From DASZHC01 sp035938215 (GTDB lineage Bacteria > Verrucomicrobiota > Verrucomicrobiia > Chthoniobacterales > JAFAMB01): DNA of 7,897 nt. Location of the stretch: positions 1 through 7,897 of the forward strand of contig DASZHC010000057.1 of NCBI GenBank assembly GCA_035938215.1, read 5' to 3'. Position 1 is the first letter of the stretch. Each line of letters begins with the position of its first letter. The position numbers were made by a program, and so were the translations under genes. Positions 6,697-7,897 of this stretch are shown in pieces. A model generated the notes under the pieces. The model was not told the origin of the DNA and did no database searches. It saw nothing but the letters and a program-made list of their open reading frames with translations.

Positions 6697-7311
6697 ATGG
6701 GATTCTACAATAACGTCATCCTACCAAGACTCTGCCATCTCGTGATGCGCAACCGGAGCCTTGTGCCTTATCGAGAAAGGGTGATCGCCTCGGCGGAAGG
6801 ACGAGTGCTGGAGATCGGTATCGGATCGGGGCTAAACTTGCCGTTCTACGGGCCCCACGTGCGCGAAATCGTGGGCCTGGAGCCGGCGCCGCGGCTCATC
6901 GCGATGGCCCGGCAAGTCGCAGAACGTATCCCTATGCCGGTGACGTTCATGGAGGAATCTGCTGCGGCCATCCCACTGGACGACAACGCGGTTGACACCG
7001 TGGTCATGACCTGGACACTTTGCACTATTCCTCAAGCTGATCGCGCGCTCAGCGAGATGCGCCGCGTGCTCAAACCAAATGGCCGGCTGCTGTTTGTCGA
7101 GCACGGATTGGCACCGGACGACGGCGTGCGGAGATGGCAGGACTGGTTGACGTCAGCGTGGAAGCGTATCAGCGGAGGCTGTCATTTGAACCGGCCGATC
7201 CAGTCGATGATCGAAAGCGCCGGCTTCCGCTTGGACCGGTTGCACACCGCCTATATGCCAGGTCCAAAACCCATGTCCTTCATATACGAGGGAAGCGCCC
7301 GATCAGGCTGA
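6697..7311 (+). CDS. Class I SAM-dependent methyltransferase, METTL7/UbiE-like
   Basis: A 204-residue soluble Rossmann-fold methyltransferase (Methyltransf_11 type). Motif I is VLEIGIGSG (37-45), the glycine-rich SAM loop. The acidic end of strand 2 is E62 in GLEPAPRLI, expected to hold the SAM ribose. DTVVMTWTLCTI (100-111) is the strand 4 motif, and the GRLLFVEHG segment (129-137) is post-motif III. The later GGCHLNRP (160-167) followed by ESAGF resembles a conserved GCxLxR segment of the METTL7 group (thiol/lipid methyltransferases) and of related bacterial proteins. The N-terminus (GFYNNVILPRLCHLVM) is also typical of this bacterial group. The substrate cannot be told: a thiol, quinone or lipid are all possible. 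A strong ribosome binding site supports the start. Codons are more GC-rich in third positions than in cusA or the sigma gene, consistent with separate acquisition. It appears monocistronic. Confidence 0.92.
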   Translation: MGFYNNVILPRLCHLVMRNRSLVPYRERVIASAEGRVLEIGIGSGLNLPFYGPHVREIVGLEPAPRLIAMARQVAERIPMPVTFMEESAAAIPLDDNAVDTVVMTWTLCTIPQADRALSEMRRVLKPNGRLLFVEHGLAPDDGVRRWQDWLTSAWKRISGGCHLNRPIQSMIESAGFRLDRLHTAYMPGPKPMSFIYEGSARSG

Positions 7312-7355
7312 CAGAACCAATGTTCAACACACGGCACACTTTTGTGTTGGGCGCT
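7294..7355 (+). terminator. Candidate nested hairpin at the end of the methyltransferase gene
   Basis: Two stems are nested: AGCGCCC (7294-7300) pairs with GGGCGCT (7349-7355), and inside it CAACACA (7325-7331) pairs with TGTGTTG (7343-7349); G7349 can serve only one of them. The outer arm starts inside the last codons of the methyltransferase. There is no T-run afterwards (CAAATTTGACC), so an intrinsic terminator is doubtful; mRNA 3'-end protection is another possibility. Confidence 0.3.
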
Positions 7356-7576
7356 CAAATTTGACCACGACGTACCCCTGCAATATTGGCCAATTCTCGC
7401 AATCCGGGAACCTGCCGGCAACTCAAGATCCGGTTCGAGGTTATATTTGCTCGGTCTTGCCGGATTTCGCGATCGATCGGATCGCTGAATTCACCCCTGG
7501 CGCCTTTGGGTGGCTCGAAACTAACCGTCGGACCCGCAGTCGAATATGAGATACACCCGGCTTTACGCCGATCACC

Positions 7577-7897
7577 ATGAATAAATGTCTCAGACTTATT
7601 TCCGGGAGAGAACAATTGATCCTCAGTCAAACCGATGGCAACGATACTCTTGCCAGGGCGACGGACGTCTTCAGCTACATTGATTCAAATTTCAAGAATT
7701 GGGCTTGTGATGTAGAGGGGCAAGCGACCGAACAAGCCCCTGTCCAGGTCTACGAGATGGTGGAAAACGTTACGTTGCACAAAATGTTCGGCGGTTTCGA
7801 GGTGGAAGCCGACCGCCTGTCTCTTACACAGGCCCAGATCAAACAATTCGTGAAACGCTATCCCGACTGGCTCAAAAAAAGCGGTAACGGCACATTT
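7577..7897 (+). CDS. Conserved hypothetical protein, 3' truncated by window edge
   Basis: An ORF of 107 codons that is still open at the right edge. It begins MNKCLRLISGREQLIL and continues with DVFSYIDSNFKNW, VQVYEMVENVTLHKMFGGF, SLTQAQIKQFVKRYPDWL and KKSGNGTF. From memory these segments resemble a family of hypothetical proteins with VYEMxxxxTFxxMFG and LTQxQIxxFVxxxxxWL motifs, whose members continue with a segment like FFLFKVGDEFFVA. I recall them from many uncultured bacteria, including candidate-phyla genomes. No function is known to me. There is no signal peptide or membrane helix in the visible part. Start: a stop at 7547-7549 and no earlier start codon in frame make ATG 7577 the only reasonable choice, although the preceding bases (GCCGATCACC) give no Shine-Dalgarno sequence. 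The opposite-strand frame over 7355-7630 overlaps only its start and looks like a shadow. Confidence 0.7.
   Translation, partial: MNKCLRLISGREQLILSQTDGNDTLARATDVFSYIDSNFKNWACDVEGQATEQAPVQVYEMVENVTLHKMFGGFEVEADRLSLTQAQIKQFVKRYPDWLKKSGNGTF

Noticed and set aside
6644..6745. Short ORF after GGAGG at 6638-6642 (MKRLVPKLNERKNE...)
   Set aside because: The GGAGG is only one base from the ATG, too close for normal initiation, and the frame runs into the methyltransferase gene, which has its own good site.
7361..7387. TTGACC ... AATATT as a promoter for the edge gene
   Set aside because: Spacing is only 15 bases, the -10 match is 4 of 6, and it is nearly 190 bases from the start codon; too weak to call.
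7355..7630. 91-codon open frame on the - strand
   Set aside because: No family resemblance or ribosome binding site, and it overlaps the start of the better supported edge gene.
7701..7739. GGGCTTGT/ACAAGCCC inverted repeat
   Set aside because: It lies inside the coding sequence of the edge gene and is short; a chance hairpin is likely.

Overview
This window looks like a chromosomal stretch of a Gram-negative environmental bacterium. The evidence is a tripartite-type RND copper/silver efflux system, which needs an outer membrane, and a small ORF with an export signal. The style of the ECF sigma factor and the GAGGAC/CTCGTC-rich inverted repeat make me think of Verrucomicrobiota or a similar soil phylum, but no marker gene fixes the phylum.

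Layout. (1) Bases 2-5112 on the + strand hold the end of a CusB-type periplasmic adaptor gene, cut by the window edge, and a complete CusA-type RND pump gene. They overlap by ATGA. Every metal-site and proton-relay residue of E. coli CusA that I could align is present, so Cu(I)/Ag(I) is the likely substrate rather than Zn/Co/Cd. The pump carries about 165 extra C-terminal residues: a cytoplasmic linker, a thirteenth membrane helix and a YtkA/FixH-like beta domain with a methionine-rich loop, predicted to lie in the periplasm. (2) Bases 5141-5740 encode an ECF sigma factor 28 bases after cusA, probably in the same transcript, with no recognisable anti-sigma gene next to it. (3) Bases 5741-6173 are non-coding and hold a large imperfect inverted repeat (arms of about 58 bases, 82-base centre). 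(4) Bases 6174-6407 on the - strand encode a small exported protein of unknown function. (5) Bases 6408-6696 are non-coding, with a terminator-like hairpin. (6) Bases 6697-7311 on the + strand encode a class I SAM-dependent methyltransferase of the METTL7/UbiE-like type with a clear ribosome binding site and visibly more GC-rich codons. (7) Bases 7312-7576 are non-coding with hairpins. (8) From base 7577 an ORF runs off the right edge; it resembles a family of conserved hypothetical proteins.

How the genes work together: CusB and CusA, with an outer membrane channel not seen here, would pump Cu(I)/Ag(I) from the periplasm to the outside. The fused C-terminal domain may be a built-in periplasmic metal-binding module that does the job of a separate CusF-like chaperone. 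The sigma factor is a candidate regulator of this operon or of an envelope/metal stress response. The right half appears to be an accessory patchwork without an obvious link to metal efflux. The most unusual feature is the CusA C-terminal fusion; the next is the inverted repeat behind the sigma gene.
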